64,000 nucleotides of DNA from Flavobacterium sp. J372 (GCF_024699965.1 NZ_JAJOMZ010000004.1:2478001-2542000); one strand, 5' to 3'. Shown: positions 36,807 through 46,896, counted from the first letter of the stretch. Program-made: numbers and translations. Notes: generated by a model from the letters alone, not told the origin.

Positions 36807-37532
36807 ATGTCAAAAGAGATATACAATGACGATGATGAGCGCATCCACGACCGCTTAAAACAAAAGACGTGGCAGGAGATACGCAGTAATGATTCGTGGG
36901 CTATCTTCAAGGTAATGAGCGAGTTTGTGAACGGATTTGAAACTATGGCGCGTATCGGGCCGAGTGTTTCCATATTCGGTTCTGCACGTACTAAGCCGGG
37001 GGACAAATACTACCTGCTTGCAGAAAAGATTGCAGAAAAGATTGCAAAAGCGGGCTACGGTGTTATTACAGGCGGCGGCCCCGGAATTATGGAAGCCGGT
37101 AATAAAGGCGCACATGCAGGCGGCGGATCTAGCTGCGGGCTTAATATAGAATTACCTTTCGAACAGCACTTTAATCCATATATAGACCGTGACAAGAACC
37201 TTAATTTTGATTATTTCTTCGTTCGTAAAGTAATGTTCGTGAAGTATTCGCAGGGGTTTGTGGTAATGCCCGGTGGTTTCGGTACGCTTGATGAAATGTT
37301 TGAGGCGATAACCCTTATCCAGACTAAGAAGATTGCGAAGTTTCCTATCATACTTGTAGGCCGTGAATTTTGGAGCGGGCTGATGGACTGGATTGAATCT
37401 GTAATGATACAGCGTTATGCCAATGCCAGCCCTGATGATCTGAAGCTAATAAGGCTTGTAGATACAGAGGATGAAGTGGTTGAAGTAATTGACAACTTCT
37501 ACAAAAAATACCAGCTTAGCCCTAACTTTTAA
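36807..37532 (+). CDS. LOG family protein (cytokinin riboside 5'-monophosphate phosphoribohydrolase-like)
   Basis: A 241-residue Rossmann-fold protein. The nucleotide motif GGGPGIMEAGNKGAHAGGG and the LOG signature PGGFGTLDEMFEAI are intact, with the catalytic Arg/Glu region. Family members hydrolyse N6-modified AMP or other nucleotide 5'-monophosphates, releasing ribose phosphate; the natural substrate in Flavobacteria is unclear. It begins 27 bases after uvrA. Confidence 0.9.
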   Translation: MSKEIYNDDDERIHDRLKQKTWQEIRSNDSWAIFKVMSEFVNGFETMARIGPSVSIFGSARTKPGDKYYLLAEKIAEKIAKAGYGVITGGGPGIMEAGNKGAHAGGGSSCGLNIELPFEQHFNPYIDRDKNLNFDYFFVRKVMFVKYSQGFVVMPGGFGTLDEMFEAITLIQTKKIAKFPIILVGREFWSGLMDWIESVMIQRYANASPDDLKLIRLVDTEDEVVEVIDNFYKKYQLSPNF

Positions 37533-37539
37533 TAAAAAT

Positions 37540-37560
37540 GCCACCTTCGGGTGGCTTTTA
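37540..37560 (+). terminator. Intrinsic terminator after the LOG gene
   Basis: A perfect stem GCCACC-TTCG-GGTGGC (37540-37555) with a UUCG tetraloop, followed by TTTT. It ends the uvrA-LOG transcript. Confidence 0.9.
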
Positions 37561-37668
37561 ACATTTAAAGAAGCAACCGCATCCCAATTTTTGTATCTTG
37601 CGTATATAGTTGCATGAAGATGATGTTGGCAACAACGCTATGAAATTGACGAATAATATTTACGCGAA

Positions 37669-40491
37669 TTGAAATTAAAGGGGCTTCTCTCAATTATTAT
37701 ATTTTTTACATGCGCCTGCCTTTACTCCCAAAACCTTAACAGGATTGTTGCGGATGTAGATACTAATGCACATACTATAAGCATTCAGCAGGAAATCACA
37801 TTTACCAACAGTTCTAATGTGGCGCTGAATACCATTGTGCTTAACGACTGGATAAATGCGTACTCTAACAAAGAAACGCCCCTGGCCCGCAGGTTTGCCG
37901 ACGAATTTGTGCGGGCTTTCCATATGGCGCCCGATGCTGACCGTGGATTTACAGCTATAAAATCCGTAACTTCCGAAAACACGGAACTGGAATACGCCCG
38001 CCCAGAAAAGCATCCCGATATTGTTGAAGTGAAGCTTGTGCAACCATTACAACCCGGAGAAAGTATTACATTAAAACTCGACTATGGTGTAAAAATCCCT
38101 AACGACCGATTTACCCGATACGGCTTCGATAACAAAGGTACTATGGTACTGAAAAACTGGTACCTCACCCCTGCCCGGCTCGAAAATGGAGCGTTTGTTT
38201 ACCACAGCAATGAAAATCTTGATGACATAGCAAATTCGGTTACCGATTTTGAACTGCAGCTTACAGCGCCTGAAGGTTATACCATAACATCTGATCTCAA
38301 TAGTTTTAATGTCATAAAGCCTTCAGGAAAAAACACAGTTGGCTTTTCAGGTAAAGGCCGGACAGATTTCAGCCTATATCTTGAAAATGGTGCAACAGCT
38401 TTTGAACGCTATAATTTTGATGGCTTTGAAGTTGTAACCAGCCTTAAGACAACTAAGACCACTGACATGCAGCGGACGCTCGTAATTGAGAATGTGGTAA
38501 GCTTTGTAAAAGAGAATCTTGGTGACTATCCTTTTGAAAAAATTACAGTCTCGCAGACCGATTATGACCGCAACCCAGTATATGGCCTTAATCAGCTTCC
38601 GGCATTTCTTAGTCCGTTTCCTGACTCATTTCTGTACGAAGTGCGTTTCCTTAAAACGTACCTGAATAATTATCTTAAGAATACTCTGAAGCTTGATCCA
38701 CGCAAAGATAACTGGCTGTATGACGGTATACAGATGCACCTGATGATGAAATATATTGATGAGTACCACCCTGATAAGCACATGACCGGGACACTTGCTA
38801 ACTGGGGAATACTTCGCGGGCATAACCTTTTCCGGGTGCCGTTCAACGGGCAATACAATTACCTTTACCTGCTCATGGCGCGCAAAAACCTTGACCAGCC
38901 TATTGGTGACCCAAAGAATACTTTCATTAAGTTCAACGAGCAGATTTCGGGCAAGTACCGCGCAGGGCTTAGCATTAATTACCTTGATGATTATTTGGGG
39001 AATGATGCTGTACAAAAAAGCTTTTCCGAATTCTGTGCGCTGAACAAAACACAACAAACAACCCGTGAAGACTTCAGGGCGATACTCAATAAAAACACCG
39101 CTAAGAACACCGACTGGTTTTTTGATACGGTTGTTGAAACACGTGAGCTGATTGACTTCAGGTTTGAAGATGTAAAGGAAAATAAAGATTCAGTAGCTGT
39201 TACAGTAAAGAATCGTACAGGGGCTGATGTACCTGTGTCATTATTCGGTATTAATAAAGGCGAAGTGGTTTTTAAGCAGTGGATTAATAATGTGAAGGCT
39301 GACAGTACGCTTGTAATTCCGCGAAATGGTGCCGAAAAGCTAGTGCTGAACTACAATAACGCCATGCCCGAATATAATACCCGCAACAACTGGCATCGCC
39401 TTGGTAAGTTTTTCCCTAACAACAGGCCTTTTAAGTTTACCTTTTTCCAGGATTTGGAAGACCCTCGTTATAACCAGGTATTTTATGTACCGAGCTTTGT
39501 TTATAATCTCTATGATGGTGTTTCCGTGGGTATGCGCTTCCACAACAAATCGCTTTTGGAAAAGCCGTTTATATTTGATATAGAGCCGACATATTCATCC
39601 AAAACACAAAGCCTTATTGGTTCGGTTGGATTCCTTTATAACCACTACATCCGCGAAGGCAGCCTGTATAACATTCGCTACGGATTGTCAGGCTCAACCT
39701 ATCATTATGCACCTGATGCTGCCTATGTAAAGTTCACGCCGAGCATCCAATTCCGTATAAGGGATAATGACTATCGCGAGAATAAAAAACAATTCATATT
39801 AGTACGCCATGTTATGGTTGACCGTGAAGCATCGGTATTCGCGAACACAACTGAACAAAATGAAAACTATTCGGTTTTCAACCTGCGCTACAGCAAGTTT
39901 GAAAACACCATTACAAGGCTTTACAGCTATTTTACTGATGCACAATTCTCTGACAACTTCGGTAAGCTATCAGGTGAAATCCAGTTCCGCCGACTGTTTA
40001 ATAATAACCGGCAGATAAACCTGCGCTTGTATGCCGGTATGTTCCTGTACCGCAATACAACCAGCGAGTTCTTTAGCTTTGGATTGGACAGGCCGACCGA
40101 TTATCTTTTTGACTACAACTTCTACGGAAGATCTGAGGAAACGGGGCTATTTAGCCAACAATTCATTTTAGCCGAGGGCGGTTTCAAATCAAAGCTTGAC
40201 ACGCGATATGCCAACCAATGGATGACTACTGTAAACGGCAGCTTCAATATCTGGAACTGGGTAGAAGTATATGGCGATGCAGGCTTTTTCCGTAACAAGT
40301 ACAGAGATGCAGAATTTGTTTGGGACAGTGGCATCCGCCTGAATTTGGTGCCTGATTATTTTGAGCTTTATTTCCCTGTATATTCAAGCAATGGCTTTGA
40401 AATTGACAATAATTATGGTGAAAAGATTCGTTTTACGGTAACTATTAGCCCAAGTACGTTGATAAATCTCTTTACAAGGAAATGGCTGTAA
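37669..40491 (+). CDS. M1-peptidase-like domain fused to a putative outer-membrane beta-barrel, probably non-catalytic
   Basis: A 940-residue exported protein. The signal peptide MKLKGLLSIIIFFTCACLYS starts at a TTG (37669); no better start is visible. Residues about 22-470 follow the M1 aminopeptidase layout (beta domain, then helices), including the NWLYDGIQMHLMMKYIDEYHPD segment that aligns with the second active-site helix, but I see no HEXXH zinc motif: the equivalent place reads FLYEVRFLKTYLN. Residues about 580-940 are strand-rich with repeated aromatic ends (RFTVTISPSTLINLF), like an Omp barrel. Probably a surface or envelope protein rather than a peptidase. Confidence 0.8.
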   Translation: MKLKGLLSIIIFFTCACLYSQNLNRIVADVDTNAHTISIQQEITFTNSSNVALNTIVLNDWINAYSNKETPLARRFADEFVRAFHMAPDADRGFTAIKSVTSENTELEYARPEKHPDIVEVKLVQPLQPGESITLKLDYGVKIPNDRFTRYGFDNKGTMVLKNWYLTPARLENGAFVYHSNENLDDIANSVTDFELQLTAPEGYTITSDLNSFNVIKPSGKNTVGFSGKGRTDFSLYLENGATAFERYNFDGFEVVTSLKTTKTTDMQRTLVIENVVSFVKENLGDYPFEKITVSQTDYDRNPVYGLNQLPAFLSPFPDSFLYEVRFLKTYLNNYLKNTLKLDPRKDNWLYDGIQMHLMMKYIDEYHPDKHMTGTLANWGILRGHNLFRVPFNGQYNYLYLLMARKNLDQPIGDPKNTFIKFNEQISGKYRAGLSINYLDDYLGNDAVQKSFSEFCALNKTQQTTREDFRAILNKNTAKNTDWFFDTVVETRELIDFRFEDVKENKDSVAVTVKNRTGADVPVSLFGINKGEVVFKQWINNVKADSTLVIPRNGAEKLVLNYNNAMPEYNTRNNWHRLGKFFPNNRPFKFTFFQDLEDPRYNQVFYVPSFVYNLYDGVSVGMRFHNKSLLEKPFIFDIEPTYSSKTQSLIGSVGFLYNHYIREGSLYNIRYGLSGSTYHYAPDAAYVKFTPSIQFRIRDNDYRENKKQFILVRHVMVDREASVFANTTEQNENYSVFNLRYSKFENTITRLYSYFTDAQFSDNFGKLSGEIQFRRLFNNNRQINLRLYAGMFLYRNTTSEFFSFGLDRPTDYLFDYNFYGRSEETGLFSQQFILAEGGFKSKLDTRYANQWMTTVNGSFNIWNWVEVYGDAGFFRNKYRDAEFVWDSGIRLNLVPDYFELYFPVYSSNGFEIDNNYGEKIRFTVTISPSTLINLFTRKWL

Positions 40492-40642
40492 ACAACAACA
40501 TTCTTCCATAAAAATACATTTCCTTTAAATTTATTCCTGATTTGATGAATATCTTTTATCAAAAAATCATTTAGCAATAGTTTTGTTATAAATACCCTAA
40601 TCAAAATTTTTAGCGGTTTCTATGATATGTCATTCTTTTATT

Positions 40643-40650
40643 TAAATTTG
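40643..40650 (+). promoter_or_regulatory. -7 box upstream of the 2-oxoacid dehydrogenase E1 gene
   Basis: TAAATTTG is an exact TAnnTTTG match, 22 bases before the ATG. The -33 element is weak. Confidence 0.5.
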
Positions 40651-40672
40651 TAAATCCACAACTACGGTTTTT

Positions 40673-43078
40673 ATGACAGAAACAGAGACAAAAAAGGAGC
40701 TTTCCTTTGAAGACTTCCGCGCAGAAGTAATAAATGACTATAAAATAGCGGTTGTAAGCCGTGAATGCAGCCTTCTGGGCCGCCGGGAAGTGCTTACAGG
40801 CAAAGCGAAGTTCGGCATCTTCGGCGATGGTAAAGAAGTGCCGCAGCTGGCAATGGCCAAGGCCTTCAGGAATGGAGATTTCCGTTCAGGCTACTATAGG
40901 GACCAGACCTTTATGATGGCGATAGGTGCACTTAATATACAGCAGTTTTTTGCAGGGCTTTACGGCCACAGCGACCTGGAGCACGACCCTATGTCGGCCG
41001 GGCGCCAGATGGGCGGGCATTTTGCCACACACAGCCTTGACGAGAACGGCAACTGGAAAAACCTGACACAACAAAAGAACTCAAGTTCAGACATATCGCC
41101 TACTGCAGGGCAAATGCCGAGGCTTTTAGGGCTTGCACAGGCATCAAAGATATACCGTAATGTAACAGGTATTGAAAATAAGACCAATTTCTCAATTAAT
41201 GGAAATGAGGTTGCATGGGGTACTATTGGCAACGCCAGTACCAGTGAGGGCCTGTTTTTTGAAACTATAAATGCGGCAGGTGTACTCCAGGTACCAATGG
41301 TGATAAGCGTGTGGGATGACGACTACGGAATTTCGGTACATGCCCGCCACCAGACAACGAAAGAGAATATCTCAGAAATATTAAAAGGCTTCCAGCGTGA
41401 TGATAATGCCAAAGGCTATGAAATCATCACCGTAAAAGGCTGGGATTACCCTGAGCTTGTGGCGGCTTATGAAAAAGCATCGGCCGTGGCACGTGAAGAG
41501 CATGTGCCCGTTCTGGTACACGTTTACCAGCTTACACAGCCACAGGGCCACTCTACTTCAGGATCGCACGAGCGTTACAAAAATGCGGAACGCCTTGCAT
41601 GGGAGGGCGAGTTTGACTGCATACTGCAAATGCGCAACTGGATGATTGAGAACAGCATTGCCACAGCAGAAGAACTTGAGACAATTGACAACCAGGCTAA
41701 GAAAGATGTGCTTGAAGGCAAGAAGGCGGCATGGTCGGCTTTCGTTGAGCCTATGAAGCAGGAACAGAAAGAGCTTGTTTCTATTCTGAATAAAGTAGCT
41801 GCACAAAGCGATAATAAAGTATTTATTGAGAAGAATGCAAATGATGTTGCCGCAATAAAAGAACCTATCCGTAAAGACCTGCTTGTAGCTGCACGCAAAT
41901 CGCTGCGCATGATTGGCGACAATGCCGGCCGTGCAGAACTTGCAGCCTGGATAACTTCTTATACGGAGAAAATTCAGCCGAAGTTCAGTTCACACCTCTT
42001 CTCGCAATCTGATAAAAATGTATTTGCAGTAAAAGAGGTATTGCCCGAATATAACGCTTCGACCGAAGAAGTTGACGGCAGGGTAATAATGCGTGATAAT
42101 TTTGCAGCCATTTTTGACAAGCATAAAAATGCTCTTGTTTTTGGTGAAGACTGCGGCGGCATCGGCGATGTAAACCAGGGGCTTGAAGGCCTTCAGGAAA
42201 GGTTTGGAGATTTCCGTGTGTGTGATGCCGGTATACGCGAAGCTACAATCCTGGGGCAGGGTATTGGTATGGCAATGCGCGGCCTGCGCCCTATTGCTGA
42301 AATACAATACCTTGACTACTTATTGTATGCTATCCAGATAATGAGCGACGACCTTGCCACATTACAATACCGTACATCAGGCAGGCAGAAAGCTCCGCTT
42401 ATTATAAGGACACGCGGGCACAGGCTTGAAGGTATCTGGCATTCAGGTTCACCAATGGGCATGATCATCAATGCTATACGTGGTATTCATGTGCTTGTAC
42501 CACGAAATATGACCAAAGCGGCAGGTTTCTATAACACATTACTTGAAACAGATGAACCTGCACTGGTTGTGGAATGCCTTAACGGCTATAGGCTTAAGGA
42601 AAAGATGCCGGCGAACCTGGGCGAGTTCCGTACGCCTATAGGTGTTACAGAAACCATTAAAGAAGGTAAAGACATAACGCTTGTATCATACGGCTCTACC
42701 CTGCGCCTTGTGGAGCAGGCCGCAAAAGAACTGCTTGAGGCAGGTATTGATGCTGAAATTATAGATGTGCAGTCTTTGCTTCCGTTTGACGTTAACCACG
42801 ATATTGCAAAAAGCGTTTCAAAAACCAACAGGCTTTTAGTGATTGATGAGGATGTACCCGGGGGTGCATCGGCTTATATATTGCAGCAGGTAGTTGACGT
42901 ACAAAATGCTTATAATTACCTTGACAGTAAACCTGAAGCGCTGGCTGCAAAAGCCCACAGGCCATCATACGGAACAGACGGGGATTATTTCTCTAAGCCA
43001 TCGGTTGAAGATATTTACGAAAAAGTATATGCAATTATGCATGAGGCAAATCCGGAGAAATATCCGGCGCTTTACTAA
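40673..43078 (+). CDS. Branched-chain 2-oxoacid dehydrogenase E1, alpha and beta subunits fused
   Basis: A 801-residue thiamine-diphosphate enzyme decarboxylating branched-chain 2-oxo acids and transferring the acyl group to lipoyl-E2. The alpha half (about 1-380) has the ThDP motif GNASTSEGLFFETINAAGV and WDDDYGISVHARHQ. The beta half (about 460-801) begins VIMRDNFAAIFDKH and contains FGEDCGGIGDVNQG, GIREATILGQGIGMAMRG and VIDEDVPGGASAY. Subunits that are separate in many bacteria are joined here, as in other Bacteroidota. No E2 or E3 gene is beside it. Confidence 0.93.
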   Translation: MTETETKKELSFEDFRAEVINDYKIAVVSRECSLLGRREVLTGKAKFGIFGDGKEVPQLAMAKAFRNGDFRSGYYRDQTFMMAIGALNIQQFFAGLYGHSDLEHDPMSAGRQMGGHFATHSLDENGNWKNLTQQKNSSSDISPTAGQMPRLLGLAQASKIYRNVTGIENKTNFSINGNEVAWGTIGNASTSEGLFFETINAAGVLQVPMVISVWDDDYGISVHARHQTTKENISEILKGFQRDDNAKGYEIITVKGWDYPELVAAYEKASAVAREEHVPVLVHVYQLTQPQGHSTSGSHERYKNAERLAWEGEFDCILQMRNWMIENSIATAEELETIDNQAKKDVLEGKKAAWSAFVEPMKQEQKELVSILNKVAAQSDNKVFIEKNANDVAAIKEPIRKDLLVAARKSLRMIGDNAGRAELAAWITSYTEKIQPKFSSHLFSQSDKNVFAVKEVLPEYNASTEEVDGRVIMRDNFAAIFDKHKNALVFGEDCGGIGDVNQGLEGLQERFGDFRVCDAGIREATILGQGIGMAMRGLRPIAEIQYLDYLLYAIQIMSDDLATLQYRTSGRQKAPLIIRTRGHRLEGIWHSGSPMGMIINAIRGIHVLVPRNMTKAAGFYNTLLETDEPALVVECLNGYRLKEKMPANLGEFRTPIGVTETIKEGKDITLVSYGSTLRLVEQAAKELLEAGIDAEIIDVQSLLPFDVNHDIAKSVSKTNRLLVIDEDVPGGASAYILQQVVDVQNAYNYLDSKPEALAAKAHRPSYGTDGDYFSKPSVEDIYEKVYAIMHEANPEKYPALY

Positions 43079-43082
43079 AAAT

Positions 43083-43109
43083 AAAAACCCCGGGACTTCC
43101 GGGGTTTTT
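43083..43109. terminator. Bidirectional terminator after the E1 gene
   Basis: AAAAACCCCGG (43083-43093) pairs with CCGGGGTTTTT (43099-43109) around GACTT. The right arm overlaps the stop of the convergent lipoprotein gene. Confidence 0.9.
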
Positions 43110-43689
43110 ATTTTAATTCGATATCATCAATTTCATGGCCATGAAATTTAAAAATTAAACTATGTCCATTTTGAAAATCGATCAAAACATTATCCGGTAC
43201 TAACTTTGCGCACTTTATTTTGCCGCTGATTATTTGAGCCAATAACTCTTCAGGTTCCTGGGAATGGAGTATTAAGTCACTTTCTAAACCATCCACCGTC
43301 CCATCGTTTTGGGGGTAGGCCTTTAAGTGCTTATCTATTGCTACAAAGGCTGAAATTAAATTTCTAATATAACGGTCTGTAAAATATCGGGGCAACTTCG
43401 CGTTTTCAATATAATTATCTACAACTTTGAAATCCAGACTGTAAGGGGCTCCATAAGTTACAAATTCCTCCTCATAAATCCTTTCATAGTTTGTTGCGTA
43501 GTGCTTTAAAAAATCTGTTGCTATTTTACAGTGATCTGAATTTGCTGTATCCTCGGCTTTGTCCGTGTCTGGGTTTTGCACTGCCGTAATAGAGTCCCCA
43601 GCTTTTGCTTCTGAATTGTCTAAGGTGCTATCGCGCTTACACGCAAATAGCAGCATTGTTGCCATACTAATAATTAGGATTTTTTTCAT
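43108..43689 (-). CDS. Lipoprotein of unknown function
   Basis: A 193-residue protein with lipoprotein signal MKKILIISMATMLLFACKRD (cysteine 17), a Ser/Asp-rich linker to about residue 52, and a compact alpha/beta domain with CKIATDFLKHYATNYERIY and an SLIFKFHGHEIDDIELK ending. It resembles small DUF3828-like domains but I cannot assign it. More AT-rich than the surrounding genes. It lies three bases downstream of the dehydrogenase gene, on the same strand, so probably cotranscribed. Confidence 0.75.
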   Translation of the reverse strand: MKKILIISMATMLLFACKRDSTLDNSEAKAGDSITAVQNPDTDKAEDTANSDHCKIATDFLKHYATNYERIYEEEFVTYGAPYSLDFKVVDNYIENAKLPRYFTDRYIRNLISAFVAIDKHLKAYPQNDGTVDGLESDLILHSQEPEELLAQIISGKIKCAKLVPDNVLIDFQNGHSLIFKFHGHEIDDIELK

Positions 43690-43692
43690 AGT

Positions 43693-45051
43693 TTAACTTT
43701 GCTGGATAAAAACAGTCTTTACATTCACAAATTCTTTTAGTCCGTTTTCAGCAAGTTCACGGCCGTAGCCTGATTTCTTTACTCCGCCGAAAGGCAGCGC
43801 AGGGTCTGATTTTACCATAGCATTTATGAAAACTGCACCTTCTTCAAAAAGATAAAGTTTATCTTGTATGCCAGAAACATCGTTAGTAAAAATGGTGACG
43901 CCCAGGCCAAATTCGGTTCCATTGCTCAATTCAACAGCTTCATCAAAAGTCTTGAAAGGCATAACCGTAGCTACGGGCCCGAAAACTTCTTCTTTAAAGA
44001 CAGGCATATCAGTCGTGATTTCAGTGATGACAGTAGGCTCATAAAAAGCATCATTACGGTTACCTCCCACTATAACCCTTGCTCCCATTGCAACAGAGTC
44101 GTTTACCTGCTTTTCAATATCCTCTGCAAGGTCAATCCGCGCTAACGGGCCAATATCCGTTTCTTTATCTAATGGATTGCCCGATTTTAGCTGCTTAACT
44201 TTAGCTGTAAACTTTTCGAGGAATGCGTCATAAACACTTTCATGCACCAGAAAACGCTTTGCCGCTATGCAGCTTTGCCCCGTATTCTGGAAACGCGCTT
44301 TAACAGCGGTAGCCACAGCCTTATTGATATCGGCATCTTCCAAAACAAGAAAAGCGTTGCTGCCGCCAAGTTCCAGTACAGACTTTTTGATGAGCGCTGC
44401 TGCAGTTGCTGCTACATCAGCCCCAGCCTTTTCACTGCCGGTGAGTGATACAGCTGCAATGTCAGGATTTTCAATTACTTTTTTAACCTGCTTGCCTGAA
44501 ATTAGCAAGTTAGTATAAATACCATCATCAAAACCTGCTTCGCGGAACATATCCTCAATAAGGATGGCACAACCGGCTACATTGCTGGCATGCTTTACAA
44601 CAACCGTATTTCCTGCTATGATTGCCGGTATTGCAAACCTGAAAACCTGCCAATACGGGAAATTCCACGGCATTACACCAAGTATTACACCCAACGGATC
44701 ATACCTAATATAGGCCTGTGCCCCATCAACAGCTTTATATTCATTTTTTAAATAACTTTCAGCATGCTCCATGTAATATTCACACAGCAAAATGCATTTT
44801 TTAACCTCGGCAAGGGCTTCTTTTATTGGCTTCCCCATTTCAAGAGCGCACTTTTTAGCAAGTAAATCCTGATTTTTACCAAACGCAAATATTAAATTTT
44901 TGATAAGTTTTAAACGCTCATCTATGCTTTTTAACCGCCATTTTAGAAAAGATTTCTTACTTTCGTTTACTATATGTGAAGCAGCAGCATCACTAATATA
45001 TTGATGTTCAGATAAAAAAGTCTGATTATACGGATTGTTAATTGAAAACAT
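43693..45051 (-). CDS. gabD: NAD(P)-dependent succinate-semialdehyde dehydrogenase (GabD-like)
   Basis: A 452-residue aldehyde dehydrogenase. Features: [16 protein letters not shown] (substrate-channel Asn), KHASNVAG (cofactor Lys), [12 protein letters not shown], catalytic Glu in [12 protein letters not shown], catalytic Cys in [12 protein letters not shown], and [12 protein letters not shown]. It oxidises succinate semialdehyde or a related short aldehyde to the acid; the exact substrate is not determined by sequence. It is divergent from the OmpA gene, and the shared gap has a perfect palindrome. Confidence 0.88.
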   Translation of the reverse strand: MFSINNPYNQTFLSEHQYISDAAASHIVNESKKSFLKWRLKSIDERLKLIKNLIFAFGKNQDLLAKKCALEMGKPIKEALAEVKKCILLCEYYMEHAESYLKNEYKAVDGAQAYIRYDPLGVILGVMPWNFPYWQVFRFAIPAIIAGNTVVVKHASNVAGCAILIEDMFREAGFDDGIYTNLLISGKQVKKVIENPDIAAVSLTGSEKAGADVAATAAALIKKSVLELGGSNAFLVLEDADINKAVATAVKARFQNTGQSCIAAKRFLVHESVYDAFLEKFTAKVKQLKSGNPLDKETDIGPLARIDLAEDIEKQVNDSVAMGARVIVGGNRNDAFYEPTVITEITTDMPVFKEEVFGPVATVMPFKTFDEAVELSNGTEFGLGVTIFTNDVSGIQDKLYLFEEGAVFINAMVKSDPALPFGGVKKSGYGRELAENGLKEFVNVKTVFIQQS

Positions 45052-45100
45052 TGATTACTTTTGCTGAAAATTTATACGTAAAATTAGTACATAATATGTT

Positions 45101-45119
45101 AAATGTAATTATTACATTT
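45101..45119. promoter_or_regulatory. 19-base perfect palindrome in the divergent gabD/ompA gap
   Basis: AAATGTAAT-t-ATTACATTT is a perfect 9+9 inverted repeat with a one-base centre. It overlaps a TAnnTTTA-type -7 box for the ompA-family gene (45113-45120) and lies 50-70 bases upstream of gabD, so it is well placed to be an operator for both. The binding protein is unknown. Confidence 0.55.
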
Positions 45120-45157
45120 ACAAAATAAAAAGCATCTAAATAAACCCCTAACCAAAC

Positions 45158-46420
45158 ATGAAGAAATTAGTACTTCCATTTCTATTGCTCCTCCTGAGCT
45201 CCACCACAGCATTCGCACAGGAAGATGATCAGGATGACAAAATGACTCTTTCAACAGATTTCAATAAGTGGTCAATCGATGTTAATGGCGGCCTGAACAA
45301 GACGGGAAACCCGATGGCAAAAGGCTACTATATTAAAGCCACTAATTTTTTCCATGCAAACTTAGGTTTCCGTTACATGTTTAATCCCAAATTCGGTTTG
45401 AAATTCCAGGGAGGGTATGATGTTTTTAACAGTGCTGACGGTTCACTGCCTTTTGAAACGAAACTTATAACCATCAATATTCAAGGTTATGCCAACCTTG
45501 GCAGGATAATGGAATTTGAAACCTGGACGCAACGCATCAACCTTTTAGGACATACAGGTTTTGGAGTTGGCGAAATGACGGGGACAAACTTCATTGGGAA
45601 AGACCACATAGGTAATTTCCTGATGGGCCTTACTGCACAGTACAGAATATCTGACAGGATTTCACTTAATGGTGATATTACAATGATAAACAGCTTCCAC
45701 CACCATAAAACGTGGGACGGCAGCATGTATGATAAAGATGCCAGTTCAGGCTTTGACAGCTCTTACTATACTGCCACACTGGGGCTTTCAATTTACCTGG
45801 GTAAACATCAGCAGCATGCAGACTGGTTTGTTGACGAAGAAAATGATGAGCTGGAAGACCTGCAGTCAAGGCTTGAAGAGCTTGAGACTATGATGAATGA
45901 CTCTGATAAAGACGGTGTGCCGGATTATCTTGACGCTGAGCCAAACACAATTACCGGCGTTGCAGTTGACAGTAAGGGACGTACTATTGACAAGAATGAA
46001 AATGGCGTGCCGGATGAGCTTGAATCTTATATAGAGAACAAGAATAATGAGGTGAAACAAAGCGTAAACGCTGATATTGCTGAACTTATTAACAGTGGCT
46101 ATGTAAATGTTTACTTTGACTTTAATAAAGACCAGCCGAATGCACAATCTGTAAACGGTATTAACTTCCTTGTTAAGCACCTGAAAGAAAATCCGTCTGT
46201 TAAGGCTGATGTAATTGGATATGCTGACGAAATTGGCGACAGTAATTACAACAAAGACCTGTCACGCAGGAGGTCTGAAAACGTAAGGAAGATACTTATG
46301 GATGCCGGAATTGACGGTTCTAGATTGAACATTGTAGGTAACGGTGAAGATACATCGGTTAACAAATCATCGCCTTATGCAAGGCAGATTGTAAGAAGGG
46401 TAACTTTCATACTGAAATAA
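45158..46420 (+). CDS. OmpA-family outer-membrane protein with TSP3-like repeats
   Basis: A 420-residue protein: signal peptide MKKLVLPFLLLLLSSTTAFA, an N-terminal beta-barrel (about 30-215), a coiled linker (ELEDLQSRLEELETMM), calcium-binding TSP3-like repeats DSDKDGVPDYLDAEP and DKNENGVPDELE, and a C-terminal OmpA domain (about 310-420, VYFDFNKDQPN, DVIGYADEIG, LSRRRSENVRKIL). It anchors the outer membrane to peptidoglycan. Very common as an abundant flavobacterial surface protein. Confidence 0.95.
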   Translation: MKKLVLPFLLLLLSSTTAFAQEDDQDDKMTLSTDFNKWSIDVNGGLNKTGNPMAKGYYIKATNFFHANLGFRYMFNPKFGLKFQGGYDVFNSADGSLPFETKLITINIQGYANLGRIMEFETWTQRINLLGHTGFGVGEMTGTNFIGKDHIGNFLMGLTAQYRISDRISLNGDITMINSFHHHKTWDGSMYDKDASSGFDSSYYTATLGLSIYLGKHQQHADWFVDEENDELEDLQSRLEELETMMNDSDKDGVPDYLDAEPNTITGVAVDSKGRTIDKNENGVPDELESYIENKNNEVKQSVNADIAELINSGYVNVYFDFNKDQPNAQSVNGINFLVKHLKENPSVKADVIGYADEIGDSNYNKDLSRRRSENVRKILMDAGIDGSRLNIVGNGEDTSVNKSSPYARQIVRRVTFILK

Positions 46421-46443
46421 GATTGTCAATAACTATATGAAAA

Positions 46444-46470
46444 GCCCCTGCGTTTTGCAGGGGCTTTTTT
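46444..46470 (+). terminator. Intrinsic terminator after the OmpA gene
   Basis: GCCCCTGC (46444-46451) pairs with GCAGGGGC (46457-46464), loop GTTTT, followed by six T. Confidence 0.93.
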
Positions 46471-46497
46471 ATTATCTTTAAAGAAAAAGCCCACAAA

Positions 46498-46896
46498 ATG
46501 AATAACAGAGACGAAGCCCTGCTGCAGCTGCGCGGCGAGGCAATTGGCGAGATATTTCCGCAATCATCTAAAGACGAAATATTCCAGAACAGAACATTAA
46601 GGCCTATTTTAAAACTACAGAATGACCTTTTCATTGAGTCATTTATAAACTATGTCAACAAGTCTAAAAGTGACTTTTATAACATGGGTACAGAAAAGAA
46701 AATGGCTTTTATAGATAACGCCGTTCACAAGGATATTAAGTTCAGGAATGCGTTGAAAGGAATGGTTATGGCTATGTTTACCGTTGAAGAATTCAGGGAA
46801 TACATCTTAAACTCTTCTGACCTGAACAAACGAATGATGAATATGCTTATTGAGAGGCTTAAAGACCAGGTACAGCTTCTTGTAAATCCCAAATAG
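46498..46896 (+). CDS. Conserved protein of unknown function
   Basis: A 132-residue all-helical soluble protein (MNNRDEALLQLRGEAIGEIFP, FYNMGTEKKMAFIDNAV, KDIKFRNALKGMVMAMFTVEEF). It is short of any recognisable catalytic motif. Similar small proteins in this group have sometimes been labelled glyoxalase without support; I do not accept that here. It sits between two terminators, so it is a single-gene unit. Confidence 0.75.
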   Translation: MNNRDEALLQLRGEAIGEIFPQSSKDEIFQNRTLRPILKLQNDLFIESFINYVNKSKSDFYNMGTEKKMAFIDNAVHKDIKFRNALKGMVMAMFTVEEFREYILNSSDLNKRMMNMLIERLKDQVQLLVNPK

